From NCBI RefSeq assembly GCF_032854445.1, contig NC_088295.1, positions 62,911,249 through 62,975,248 of the forward strand: a DNA stretch of 64,000 nucleotides, given 5' to 3'. A program made the translations under genes and the position numbers. The notes below the pieces were generated by a model. That model did no database searches. It was not told where the DNA came from and worked only from the letters and a program-made list of their open reading frames with translations. The DNA comes from Liolophura sinensis. Taxonomy: Eukaryota; Mollusca; Polyplacophora; Chitonida; Chitonidae. This document shows, piece after piece, positions 47,681 to 61,600 of the stretch. How positions within the stretch are numbered: the stretch's first letter is position 1; each line of letters opens with the position of its first letter.

Positions 47681-49040
47681 ACTAATAGGCTTTTAATAAA
47701 TTGCGTATCCACGCCTTCAGGCGACGCCATAATAATTCAGAAGCAAGTGGCAGGCTAGACAATGGGCGTGGAGAGTGATTTGTTTTACAATAGTTACACT
47801 AGCAAGCGGTTAGAACATACTCCACGCGCCTACACCACTCTCTCCCGCGAACAGATTACATCGTTTTCTATAATAGAAGTTCAAAACCATACTGCTCTGA
47901 GATCATATACTACAAGAGATTCAAAAAATTCATTTATTAATGTTATATTATACTAAAACGTGTAAACAATTTCAAATACGGCAATGTCAGAAAAGGGTCC
48001 ACACTAAAATTGGTAGCAGTTTAGGTAACTGGTCAAAACATGTTGAACTCCGCCCAGTATCAAAATGAAAAAAAAAACTTTTGACATCACCGAAGGCATT
48101 GGCGTCGAAACCGAGCTTATGCAATTTAACGTTATGAGTTCGTTATGAAAAAGTGTTCTAACTTCATTCTCTTTGCAAGAATATGAACTGATCCATATGT
48201 AGAGCTATTGTTGTTACGTGTCACTGGCTAAAGGCACATTTGATGAATTGCTACGTGTCACTGACTAAAGGCAATTTTGATAAAGCTAACATGACAGCAG
48301 CTGAATATAGGCGACAGGCTAAAAGAAACTATGATAAGTAAGATGGTGGCGTTGGTATAACAGATCACTCAGTGGTTGCCCTGCATTTTAACCATTTCTT
48401 TCCTGGGAAGATTCATGCCATTTAGCATATCAGTATGTCACACATATTGACGAAGACTGGGCATAAATTGTTCGCATACATAATGTAAACGTTGGTGCTA
48501 TGAGCATGACAAGTTTATTTACCACAAGGTTGGTAATTTTAAGATATATTCCGCTACTTATTTATCATAAGCTTGAAGATATTACTTGTGATCTGACGAA
48601 TGTACTCTCATTGCAACACAAAGTTATACAAGGCTGCAACGTATACATTGAGGGGAGGTAACTCTAGTGAACCAGTTCTGTGCACTTGGCTTGTCGCTCT
48701 GTTTCATACAACAATATAAATAAGTAAACGGCCATGTTTACCAGGTATTTCAGAGGTAGACTGTTCACATTTAAATTCTAAAATATAATGTGGGTATGTT
48801 CAGCCAAAATTAGATCAGCATTTCCCATATACTGTGAGAACAGCAATTAACATGTTCTCAGTCATACTAGAACAATAGTTTAAGGTCACTGACAGTTCAT
48901 GACGTGAACGGAACTAACAAGACTGCTCCTGGTTCAAGTATCCTGGCAATTCAACACAAGTGAGAAAAAAACAACAACCAAAAAACAAAAACAAATACGT
49001 GTTTTATATTGGCGATGCTGTTTCATAAGGGAGACACAAT

Positions 49041-49248
49041 CAAGTAACCTGGGGGGGGCTTCCGTGGCTCAGTTGGTTAGCGCACTAGCGCAACGTAATG
49101 ACTCAGGAGCCTCTCACCAATGCGGTCGCTGTGAGTTCAAGTCCAGCTCATGCCACCATAATGCTGGCCGCCATCGTATAAGTGAAATATTCTTGAGTAC
49201 TGCGTAAAAACACCAATCAAATAAATAAATAAATAAACCAAGTAACCT
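49041..49248 (+). mobile_element. SINE-A with internal deletion and target-site duplication
   Basis: The body at 49051-49238 has an intact tRNA-like head (CCGTGGCTCAGTTGGTTAGC, TGTGAGTTCAAGTCCAGC) and an intact tail. It lacks about 65-100 central bases between CAGCTCATGC and CACCATAATGC. It is flanked by a perfect CAAGTAACCT at 49041-49050 and 49239-49248. Confidence 0.88.
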
Positions 49249-50961
49249 ACACTAAGTGTCCATCCAATATACCATGATTAATCATTTGTACGTCTACAAA
49301 TATGAAAGTATTCATACTATTGTGCTAATATGTAGTAAGGTTCGACTTAGTTTAAAGACGACTTAAAAGAAGTAAATCGAAGCAGACGCGTATTTTTCTG
49401 CTCCTAATCTTTAGCTGAATTATATTGCCGTGCTGCAAAATATAAATTTCAAGTATCTGAACTCAGCATGTTCTGCATGTATGCATGCATTTGTATATTA
49501 ACATGAAATGATACTCAAAAATTCTGTATATATAGTAATCAGAAATGCTTTGGAATATTCGTTAGAATATAACTCGCACGTTTTGCAAAGTTTGGAATAT
49601 GTTTTATTAATGAATACACACGCGTCTATATTTCACATTCTATTTTAGCCTCCCAACAGAAAAAATAAGCTGACGTCTGAAGAGAAACAATCGACGCGCA
49701 CGGTAAATGTTGAGAACAATGGTAAAATTGAGCAGGCCGGTAATTTGTTGACAATTTGTGTCTAGACCTTAATCAAATACAGCGAGCATTGGTCAACCCT
49801 TAGACATGGCTGAGGTCAAAGGTAGGTCAATATGACCTTTGTTTGCACATACCTGACCAGTCCAATGTCCGAAGAAATTAAATTGTTTAAATGAGAAAAA
49901 GCGAATTGTTTTGATCGAATTGAAAGTATATTTTACCTGTAAAGGGTATATGAATTTATTTGAAACATTGAAGTTAGATAACAAATACTCACAAAGAATT
50001 TCTGGATGACAACTTCTGCTTATTACAGGAATTAACCGTGTTACATTTAAGTATGACGTTAAACGCCAAGCATACATACGTACGGCTGCGGTGAAAGGCA
50101 GCCTGGGGGAAACCGATGACCAACCGCAGCTTGCTGGAAGACCTTAACAGTTTTGCGATGCCTGGCGGCGAAATATTCTACGTGTATGTATAATTAAACT
50201 ATACGAACCTGTTACTGTTTCTTAATTTAGAACTGTACGCTGTATAATGTTGTTTTTTTTATTTTATTGCCAGCACTGTAAAAAACAGTCCGAAACGTCT
50301 TTAAATGAGAATTGCGTTTTTATTTTTCATTTAATCAGTCTTAGAGAGGAAGACAAACGGGTTGCCAGAATAATCTGGTGCACCATTTTTTGCAGCCCAT
50401 ATATCCAATTCTAAATGCAAACTCCAATATTGGGTGTTTGCGACAGCTTAGCTAAAACACTGTTTCCTATATATTGACAAACACAATATTGACCCGTTAC
50501 ATGTTTATATTTCACGAAGCAGCTGTGTTGTTGTCTAACCTTTTCCCAGCGTATCTGTCTAGGTCGCCTTAACAAAGGCTATAATAGCGATTGTATAGAA
50601 CCGTGTAATGTGCCATAGTATATTACAGACTTCTCATCCAATATTCTCTCATTTAGTTGGTCGGTAGTTTACGCCGGTAACTCGATCCGGTTTCTTAATT
50701 GTAAAACCGTCTGCCATCGTAAAAGTAATTTAGTATGGTAGTAAGAAAGAACCAAATAAAAAAATAAATATTTCAGTTTGCTGAACTGATCCAAATGATT
50801 TTCAAAAATAACGTAAACTCACCATCTCCAAAATAAAGGGCCTTATGAAACTATATACACCATCACTAGAACATGTTTTACGCATAGTTGTTGACTTAAC
50901 ATTAACTCATTTATTTATTTATTCATTTATTTTGAATGGTATGCCATACACAATATATTTC

Positions 50962-50963
<2 letters not shown>

Positions 50964-51026
<63 letters not shown>
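50964..51026. repeat. TA dinucleotide run
   Basis: About 31 uninterrupted AT units. Confidence 0.97.
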
Positions 51027-51027
<1 letters not shown>

Positions 51028-51593
51028 GGCCCAGGTCAGGCTTGTGGGTGATAGAACCGGACAGAGTCAAGAGAAAAGCACCATTACCCTCAAACCCCTT
51101 TGACGAGTATACCTGAGCTACTTCATGACTTAAGGCTGTGGTGAAATCAGAGGGAACTGGATTTAAGGAGTCGATCTCATTGGATTTTTCGTGGGGGAGA
51201 CGCTTTAGCAAATGAGACATCTAGGATCGTCATTCGCCATATAAATGAAAGCTTTATCACAGACAATTAAAACTTTTCTTGTTAGTAAGTATTTAAGTTA
51301 ATGGTGTGGTGGAAGGGTATTTCTACTTGAATATTCCGGTTGAATAGTCTGCTTTACGTATCAGGCAGAATTCAAGTGATTCCCAACGCCTGTAATTTCT
51401 TTTCTGTTTCGGGCAATATTGTCTTGTTACTTTCATTTATGATCTGCTTGAAATGTGATTTTCCACCTGTTATCAAATTTAGTATTGAACTATCCTTTGC
51501 ATGAACGTTAAACCCCAAGCACTCACTCACTCCTTTGAATGATGAAATGCATAGTAGAACTACAATGAGCTGACCTTATATCAGCCCTAATAG

Positions 51594-51862
51594 GTCACAT
51601 GATCTTTTCGCAAAACGGACTTCACATGAGATTTTCGCACAGAAGAAGTCACATGATCTTTTCGCAAGAAGGATAACTCATGAGCTCATAGCAAAAAAGA
51701 CGTCACATGATTTTTTCGCAGAAATAGAAGTCACATGATCTTTTCGCCAAAAAAGGCGTCACATGATCCTTTCGCAAAAAGACGCCACGAAATTTTTCGC
51801 AAAGGAATCACATAATCTTTTCGCAAAAAAGACTCCACCTCATCATTTCGAAAAAAATAGTT
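51594..51862. repeat. 27-bp tandem array with TCACATGATC motif
   Basis: About nine to ten diverged copies of GTCACATGATCTTTTCGCAA plus a short A/G-rich spacer, period 25-29. Copies begin near 51594, 51622, 51649, 51702, 51731, 51759, 51784 and 51809. It lies about 0.8-1 kb upstream of Ras-like B. Confidence 0.9.
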
Positions 51863-52305
51863 CAGCGGAAGTTATCTATGATCAAACAAGTTGGTTGAAT
51901 TTAAATTTAATGGTTTTATACGTGTTAAAAGCCAGTGAACATCATGTGGCGTGCTACGTCTTAAAGGCCAAGATTATAAAATTTATGAATTAATTATTGC
52001 TTACACAAATTGTTAAACCGTCTGTCAAATTATGGATTTTTTCCCTCTCTCGGTAATATGTCCACGGTGTTCTCTGCTGATCTAGGTGCACGTGATTTTC
52101 ATCCGGGATTTCAAAACGGGATTGCAAAATAATGCAGGGGATTATGAAAAAAATAACCTGCCGAATGGGGTGGACTCGGACTATTGTCGCACCGATCACC
52201 TGTCTGACGATAGTGCGCTTCGTCTCCGTGTAGTTGTCGCAGTCGTGCCGGGAATCCGGCTGCCAAATTTAAACAGACCCCCGGTGGGCCATGTTTGACT
52301 GGCTG

Positions 52306-52313
52306 TCACGTGA
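52306..52313. promoter_or_regulatory. palindromic E-box TCACGTGA upstream of Ras-like B
   Basis: TCACGTGA is a strong binding site for MITF/TFE/USF-type bHLH-zip factors. It lies about 60 bases above a TATAAA (52367-52372) and 320 bases above the ATG. Function is inferred from motif and place only. Confidence 0.35.
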
Positions 52314-52626
52314 TGTTTGCTGGTTTCATGGGCATAATTTGCCTCCTCGGCTGAGGCACGCACACGTATAAACGTCTCCGTGTCCTTACCCGCCTTGTCA
52401 GATAATCCCCGACTTATGTCAGACGCAGACCCAACACACGGACATTCAGTCAAAACAACTAGGCGAGTATAACACACGAACGAACACCTGTTGAGTACAC
52501 TTTAGATACTAAACTACGAAAGAGTAGTCGAGTTCGTGGGTAGTCGGTTAGCCATCAAAGTTGAAAGTCAGACAAGGGTTTTCGAGCAGACGATCCACTA
52601 ATCGGCTATCCTTGTACAGCATCCTC

Positions 52627-55600
52627 ATGAGGCATGGTAGCTCGACCACGCTGAGGGTATTGGTGTTGGGGGGACAGGCGGTTGGCAAATCAGGTAAGAA
52701 AATCTCATCTTTCACACTCCATTTGTTTGCTTTTTTTAACCAACGATATATATTCAAGCAGGCGATTATCTACCAATACGTCTGTGAGTGAGGGAAATTA
52801 AACGCATGTGACATGTGGGAAAGCCCTCCAGAATCCAACGACGTTTGGTGGTACTTCGGGCACTCTGGTTTCTTCCACCGATAGAAAAAAACAACTATGA
52901 GCGTGGGTTCCTAATTGGCGAATATATTTTAAAATTTCTGAATTTTGCTGTAATATTAAAAAAAGTTACCTAGTATTATCTGTTGGATTTGTGGATTAAA
53001 CATTGGAAAAGCACTTTAACAACTTGTTCTCAGATTAATCAGGATTGTGGTGGCATTATTAAGGAAGTTGAAATAGCCTTGGACGAGAGGGTCAGTTTAA
53101 GTGAACCATCTTCCGCCTGAGTTTAACTGTAGTGGAGCCGATTTCATTGATCGATTTACCTGAATGTGTAAGTTTGCGGCTTAACGAAAGCTTCAGCAGT
53201 ATCCCCGTATAAGAGGAGAGACAGATAGTCCAGACACAATATAGTGTCAGAAGATATCCATGACAGCTGGTAGAAAACCGCGTGATATGTGGAGAATGTC
53301 AGCATCGTTAAACAACATTAAAACTCTTGACCGTTTCTCCCACATTGATGACACAATTCGCCTTGAAAGTTCCCTGGGTAGGTGTGCTTCTCTCCAAAGT
53401 GGATTCAGTGTTTACAATGTCTCATATCTCTGTTATACCTTTCAGTTCCTTTGAATTGCTAAAATATGTAAATCTGTATCCGATGTTTATGTCAATGAAA
53501 AGTCAAGGTCATTCCATTAAACACCTTGAAGTTGTTTCTATTGTTTTCATAAAAGGGTGGTTTTGGATTAAAGCATCTATCTGTAATATCTTCATTGTAT
53601 ATCTCAAATGTCTGTGGCATTTCGCCTGACCGGGAATTTTACTATTTTACCCTGCTTCATGCTAATTTACCTTGCTAGTTTATCTGTCTCGGTTTCAAAA
53701 TTATTTCGATTAGACCACATTTGTTGCGCTGTCTCACTGGGACACCTAACTGAGACACCAGACATGACACCCCAACCAAAGCATACCGACACCGCTGTCA
53801 GATCGTTAACTGTCCAAACCTCTCATCCCAAGTGCTAATCCAGCAAAATGAAAAGCTTGCCAATTTTCAACTCTTGAAGTATGACCTAAATCCATGCCTC
53901 CAGCAATTCGGTGATAGCACTGCTGTTATTCTGACAGTGAGTTTAAATATATAGTTACACCCTGAAAGAGGCTGGGACTTTATTCGATATGGAGGCAGAT
54001 ATAGTCATGGAGTTTGAAAATAATTACTGAGTTATCAACTTAGGACATAAATAATGTGCGGTTGCGTGTATCTTTTTTGATCATCTTGGAAATCTGCCGA
54101 TGTATATCATCTCTGGTATGACGCAAGTCCACTTGAGCATCAAAGCAATATCCCGTTATTTTGATATTATAAATTCTTCAGGACAACATGACCCCATTAG
54201 ATTATAAGGCGGAGATTCCTGTTGCATGAGTGCATGTGACGTGAAGGTGTAGCATTTCTGCGCAAGGCGTCATCTCCAGGATGTCTCGAGAAACTGGAGG
54301 AAGAGACACGATTCTTTGTTAGTATGTAGCTCGTGCCATTTTTTGTGACAGTTAGCGAACAAACGGGGCCTGTTGTTGTTGTGTCATTCTCCGTCAGGCT
54401 ACTGTCTCTGATGAACCTCAAGACAAATCTACACAGGGATTTCCCACACGTACTTTCACTTGTTTGTTACTGTGAATGATGTTACCCTAAGGAGGTCACC
54501 TAGGTTCTTTCGTCATGCAGGATGTGTACAGAGCAGACAAATCCAATATCTGACCGAACTAAGCATCATGGGAACATTTCCAATGACAATGATCAGTTGT
54601 GCATTTACAAAACCGTGTTCAGTGCGGAACAATATATCATGTATACAGGCATGACAATATAGATATACTATGGTTGAAGATGTAAACCCGCAGAAGTCGT
54701 GGTTACTGTGCCCCCTTTTCTTGACAGGGTCGTGAATATACGCAGTGGCAAAGATTTTGATATATAGTTTGCGCAGTGAAGCAGGTTGCTAGTTTCTGAG
54801 GATTTATGCACGTTATGTTCTAAGTGCATCTGCGATCTAGAGGCTTACAGCTAATCTGTGACCATAGCGACTTACTGCTTAGCGGAAGACCAGGTTAAAT
54901 TCAGAACTCATAGCTTGTGAGTACGAATCTAGAACTGGTTGCTTGACACTCAACAGAAAAGGATATGCCAAATACTGGTAGACATGGTGTCATTATATTC
55001 TGACTGGGTGTTCTCTCAATTCTCTTGTCGCCAGCATGGTGTTTTTGTCAGGCAGCATTACGAATATGTTGGCACTGGAAGCGGTTCTATGCCTGAAATA
55101 AGTTTTAGATTGGTAGGCCTACTGGTAGGTATGTGTAAAGGCTTTTAACCAGAGTGTCTGGGATAGCCAACATCCACCAAACTACGTTGTGCTCCAGGGA
55201 AAATGTTGTCAAACACTCCCTACCAAAAAAAAAACATAATCGTGAATGCCATCATTGCATGGGACTGTTGAGGTAGTTAACTTCGTGTAGCTACACAATG
55301 ACTACCACCGTTCTACGTGCTGGGTGATAAATGGGCCTTGTGGTTTTAAGAAGCAGTTGCAACAGGCAAGCGCATTTCTTTAATGACGTAAATCTTCTGT
55401 AATGTGCCACGGACGTTACGCAGGTTACGACTTTAACAAGCAAATTCAGTTGTACACCTGAATTCATCAGTGATCAATTGTCTTTGTTTTGACGGCGAGG
55501 AATCATGGAAAAAGGCCGAAAAGAGTTATAATACCAAGCTGAACAAATAGTTTTAGATTCCTGATAGGTCAGTCTTCAGACTAAAATCTCAGGTAGCTGG

Positions 55601-58600
55601 ATCTACAGGCCATGTGCTTGGACGACCGTGTGTGGACGTGCGCACAGCTCAGAGGCCGTTATTACGAAAATATTTGATGTGGAGCAGGGCCTTGGGACTT
55701 GGCCGTTGGATGATGTAACAGGCTTTATCTCATTTAAACAGGGGATTACCTATGAGGCATTGCTGTCTATGGAAAACAAAGCGATGCCTCCCAGAATCTG
55801 TATAAGTATACGATTTCTGTCATTCTCATTGGAGTGAAAATGTACAGTGGATTACGGCCTTGCCTTGAAAGCAATCCTTCGCTTCTTGTTTGACAAGCTC
55901 CCTGTCTTACCTGGTAATCAATTCTTCGTATTAGCTCTTGGCTGATATAAAGAATGTATTGATTGGGCTCTGAGATCTAGGCGGTATATACGGAGAGGTG
56001 TGCCTAAAAGGTCATGTTTAAAATACGTCTTATAGCGTAGAAACAATGGATGTCATGAAACGTAATGATTACAGTAGGCGTTTGTCAACCATAACTTTAC
56101 ACCTGAAACTCAAATATGTCAACGGGGTTTGCATATGACGAGACATTGCCTGCAAACGGAACACAATTATTAAAAAATCGCGGTTTCAAAATAGCCTACG
56201 TTTACCCTAAGAATCAGATTGTTGCGTCGACGTAATTCTTAACGTACAGGAAATGGTACGTACGATGCAGAGCGATACTGGAGGAATGCTCTAATCCCTT
56301 CATAAAACGGCACTTCCTTCTTTTAGCCGAAATAAATGTTTCTTCAGAAATCCAAAGACAACAAACGGTTCACTTTCTATACCAGTTACGATGCAATTCA
56401 AGTACAGCATCTGCACGACTGAGGTTGCAACTGCACATATTGGTCTAATGGTGAAGAGGGGTAGAATAGGGGAGGGGAGTGACATCTGTCTTAGACCAGT
56501 CTGTAATGTTTACGGAAGACTTCTCGTCAGGCTGACCCCGAAAAAAAATCAAGGTACAGGCTTATGCGGAAAATGGCATCGTGCCTCAAAGTGAGTGAGT
56601 TTATGCGCGGCTTGAGCTCGACAAACATTTCACATCTGACCCGGCTTTATAGCCCATATATCCAGGTATTATTGAAACCACGTTGAAATATTTAGGGGCG
56701 AAAACGAGCGACGAGTAACCTGGCCTTGTTTTCTTTGGCATGCAATTGTAAAGTTTGCTTTTAATTATAGCCTTCTTGGGCTTGTTCTCGAGGCCGTCGT
56801 TTTGTTACAAATACGGTTAGCAGTTGTTTGGTTGTTTATCGTCGAGTTTTGTTTTATGCTTAGCATGGAATATGTTGTGTCGTTTGTGACTTGTGATAGT
56901 CACAGAAACGTATGATGTTGTCGCATCACTAAACCGCTAATACACCATTCGCACAAATTTAAATTTAATGTTATTTATTTATTTATTTGATTGCTATTTT
57001 ATGCCATACTCAAGAATGTTTCATACGAAGTCGACCAGCACTAGGGTGGGAGCATAAAGTTCAATTAAGTAATTTATTTATTTGAATTTTGCTTAAGCCG
57101 TACTTAATTTTTCACTTATACTTTGGCTGTTACTGATATTATTTAGGAACTTCCGTACATGTGATCAACAGATAATCCACATCATATTTTTGGAAGACAA
57201 GTGGTCTTCAACAAACGTTAGGCCGCGCAAACGACCACGTGGTCGATAGCTTACTACTACCCAAGCCCTAAACACAGTGAGATCGGGGCTCACAGAGATT
57301 TCGCCAGCTTAGTTAGCTTGGTTGTCGTATTTTACGTTTGTTTAAGTACAGGACACCTTAAACTGAGCATAGCATATTATAGCGTTTAACCTTTGTATAC
57401 AGAAACAATTATGAGAATAAATGAATGAATATATATGTATATATGGATGAATGAATGTATATGGAAGAACGATTATGGCGTATCTCCTCTTGAGACAAAC
57501 ACTGACGATCAGTTTGATTTTTAATGTGGTTATAATATTTATAGTAATTATATACTGATTGGGAAAAACGGATAATGCATCAGTCAGTTAAAGGTTGGAG
57601 GTTACTACAATTTCGGCTAATAGCATCGAAATAAAAATAAGACTTAATTAATGAGAACAAAATTTAATCAAGTTGATCAATAATTATAAAAGTCAATTTC
57701 ATTAACATTTCCTCCCTTCTTTCGCTTTTTTTTTCAGCTGTGACAGTTCGTTTTCTCACAAGACGGTTTATTGGAGAGTATAACTCTACCATAGGTAAGT
57801 TCTACTTTTACGTTTATCTTTACACGGCGTATATGTGGGTTAGTCGTCCATCAGGCCTCTGTTGATTTTTCCTCTGTCTGTGTCGTTATAACCCATATGA
57901 TTATGGCTCCGTCTGCGCCTGGTAAATGCTAACGTCTGGAAACAGACTAACATTCAAACCGACGCACATATCGGACGAGAGAGGAGCTGTTTTATGAGGT
58001 TATGTCCTATACTTCTGCCAGAGAATGCAGTGTTTACTGTGTTCTGCAGTGACATAGATTCACAATCATTGACTACAACTCATCACTCCGTCATGGCGGA
58101 AGAAAGATTGGCGTCTGCTGTAAGTTCCTTTTATCATGTCATTTGGTACGGCTTGACAACCAGCTATCCCTGGGTGATATTTTTGTCTGAGACTTCTTTT
58201 CTTTCCCTTTGGCCTTACGCCAACTCTGTGTAAATCTCTCTTACAATTCAATCTCTGTCTGTTTGCCAGTGGGAAGTGTAGAGGCAATGTAAGTACAAGT
58301 ATCGATGTTGCATAAAACCCCACTATTTAACAAGTGTGACCAAGGGCTTTTATGTAAATTATACACACACAACGTGTGTTTGTGATGACACGACGTAACA
58401 TTTGGCTGTCCAAGCCGATGTCATATGCCGATCCTGTGGTTTATTCCGCGTTTAAAATCAACTTCTCATCAATCAAACTGATTGCTGAACCAAGTTGAAC
58501 CGTTGGCAAGAGTTGGCAGAATTTATTTTGTCCTTCCCGGCTGCTCAAATGTATTTCACATGATCATCCACCGGTTTGTTCGCCATGGTAGTTTGGGGAA

Positions 58601-61600
58601 CACACGCAGAGTACACAGACTGCGCATAAATTTATCCATTCTTACTCTCATCAAAGGGCTACCCCGGACCTAGGGTATGGAAGGGCAGTTTATACCATTC
58701 ATGCTTTGGTTCTGTTAACCAAAATACACGGTACAGGCACTCAAACGAATCGAATCATGTTGGCAAATCTGGCCTATTAAGTGAAGACCTGTCACTGTCA
58801 GTGTGGTCAAAAGGTTTATCATGTTATTATTTTCCCCTGTCTTTGCCACTCTCCTGGGTCCAAGACAAATCAGAAAAAAACCCATAAAAGTGTCTTTGTT
58901 GCTGTTTGTAGTCATTTTGGCTGAACACCTTCCTTACTTTTGATAAACATTTAAAAGCATCATTGTTGCAGAAAATCCGTCTTTAATAAAACACCACAAG
59001 GTTATGAAAAGGCTTCCAAGGCTAGCTGTATACTGAAAAGATATATTTTGTAATTAATCGTAAACATATTAGTTTAAAGCATTTTTATTTCTCAAGGCAT
59101 ATCTACCTCCACAGAATCAATAGGGACACAGCTAGTTGTCGACAAAATAACAAGATGTGCGTGCAGACCGTATTGTGTGCCTAATTTTCAAAAATGTACA
59201 ATATGGGAATGAATGGAGAAAGTCAAGCAAAGTGAGTCCTAATATGATAATAAAAGTGGGAGCTGATGTCCACTCTGGTACATATACCATTCCATGTTAA
59301 CAGTTAAACACTTACACAGGGTACCCCCCAAGAGTCGTAGAGTGTGTATAATCGAATTGTTCGATGTTTATTACTTGTTTTCACACTGTATCTTACTCTA
59401 GGCTGGTGTAAGTAAGCCAATCAGAAAATGCCAGGAATTTTATTACGATTTTGCCTCCGGATACCCCCCGTTGTAGACAGTATTCCCCCAGTGTGGTAAT
59501 CCCCTGTGGATATTTATATGAAATGTCACAGCGGGAGGTAAATGGGCCTGTTCGTGTATAAAAGCCGAGCTGTCTGAAATTACCTTATAAAAGGTAACTC
59601 AAACCTATGTCTGTGCTAATCGGACGACGGTTATGCGTTACGCTACTTCTCCTTTTTTAGTGCAATGTAGGACAGCCTGTTAACCTACAAACATTGCGCG
59701 CGGAATTTAAATTGCTGATCAAGGCATAAGGACTTCCTAGTGTTCAGGAGTGTTTTCCTTGTAATGAGCTGAATAGCATTTATCGTCGATATACACCGAT
59801 ATGACTAAGTATGGAAAAGACATGTAACGCTCCAGAAAGACTTATCATAATCACAACAGGGCTCTCGCTGACAGGGCGCCTTTTGCGCCCGTCCAGTAAC
59901 CCTTGACCAGTGAGGATCTGTCAAATTCTCTGAACTTGACCGCCGTCATACAGGCGAAATGTATTTCAGTGCTGTGTTAAACACAAAACAAGAAAAACAA
60001 AGCAACTATATCAAGTCATTTACTGGTTCATTTGCTTGACGACTTATACCAATGAGCTTTTTATGGGCGGAGGGACCCGGAGTGCCCGAAATAAACCATA
60101 GACACTGATGAACTTTCCACGGGTAACGGTCAGATATACACACCGTATTGGTGGAAGGCAAGCGGTCTCCGAACTAATCTTGAAAACCACTGAGTGTGAC
60201 ACGATGTATTCAACACAACAATAACGAAAGTCTCATATATCATTGAGGACAAACCTCTGTGTCTGCCGAATGCAGCGGGTTTTCTGTCCTCGTGGCTAAA
60301 ATGTTTATAAGAGCTTTCCAAACCATACCTGGAAAGTGGAATGCCTTGGACACAAGAGTGGTGTTGAGAAATGTACGATGTTGTTTAACGACGTTTGCGA
60401 CATAGCTTGTTTGTCACATGTTTGGATCACGTAAAAGAGAGGCTTGACGAAGGCTTTTGGGAAACACCCCTGGAAGAGAGAGGACTTTGGTCGGGACAGA
60501 TTTGTTTGCGAGCGTGACTAAAGAGAGAAACCTAAACCCTTTCCCGCACGAGACGCTCTCAAAACAGTGTCAAGTGCACCTGTAGGCCTTCTTTGCCACC
60601 TGCTTGAAATTGACACCTGTCGTCTGCTTTTTCCAATTTTACAGATCTGGTGTATCGCTCGGCTATCAGGCACGATGACATCGAGACAGATGTGGAAATC
60701 CTGGATTGGTCCTCGCACAAGGTACGTTTCTTCTGCGCGGTCTATCCGCAAAGTTCCTCTTTTCTTGTCACATTGCCCCTGCAGAAAGAAGTTAAGCCTC
60801 AGAAGATCAACCGCCTTTTCTCACAAGATTAGTATCTTCATAACACATGCTTTGCTCAAGCCTCACTAAAGACAAGAGTCCACTGGATGCCTGACGCTTA
60901 CGCGAACAGTAGAGCCAATAGAATCAACAAATCCTTACGCACACAAAATGGGTGCTCTTGTACAGATCGAATGCAAAAAGTTTGATTTTTCTCAATTGGT
61001 TAGACTTTCCTCAGGACAAATAACCTTTTGTTGAGGTGAAAGCAGTGCGTTAAGACTAGACTATTCGATGTGGTAAACAATTGTTGTGATTTTGCGTAGA
61101 TCCGTTCCCACATGAATGGATCTGCAGTCTGTGTGAATATGTTTTCCGCATTACACAACGTGTTTGCAGTCTGAAAAGAGAAAGAGACCTCCGCAGATTT
61201 GCAATAGCGAGCGTGTTTTTCAACTAACTACTCGGGAAATGGGTATGCAAGGGAATGTTTTCACGTTTAAACACAGAAGTGTTTTGTTTTGCGCAATCAA
61301 TCGATAATGTAAATGGAAGCAGTTTTTTTATTATCTAGGAGCCTTGTTTGGCCTGATATTAAATAATATTTGTTGCAGTCTTAATTTATTCTTTTTATTT
61401 ATCTATTTACGTTTGCAACAGAAGTAAACCAGAAGTAGACATGTGAAATCATTATAGTGGACATTTTTTATATGGATCGCCAGTTCTGCTCTGAAGATCT
61501 GAAACCTTATTCACGAGTTTACCTATGTTAGTAAAACCTGACTCGTTAGACATGAAGCATAATGTATAATGGTATTTAATCATTGGCAAACAGTCTCAGT

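Larger units (their letters stand above)
45587..52626. other. shared intergenic region of the two divergent Ras-like genes
   Basis: About 7 kb separates the two start codons. It holds SINE-A copies at 46717 and 49041, a SINE-B remnant at 47140-47290, an inverted-repeat element at 47502-47680, a TA run at 50964 and a 27-bp array at 51594. No protein gene was recognised; the frames at 45907-46221 and 50845-51220 match no family I know. Confidence 0.5.

Noticed and set aside
50845-51220. Frames containing long YIYI stretches
   Set aside because: They translate the TA dinucleotide run.
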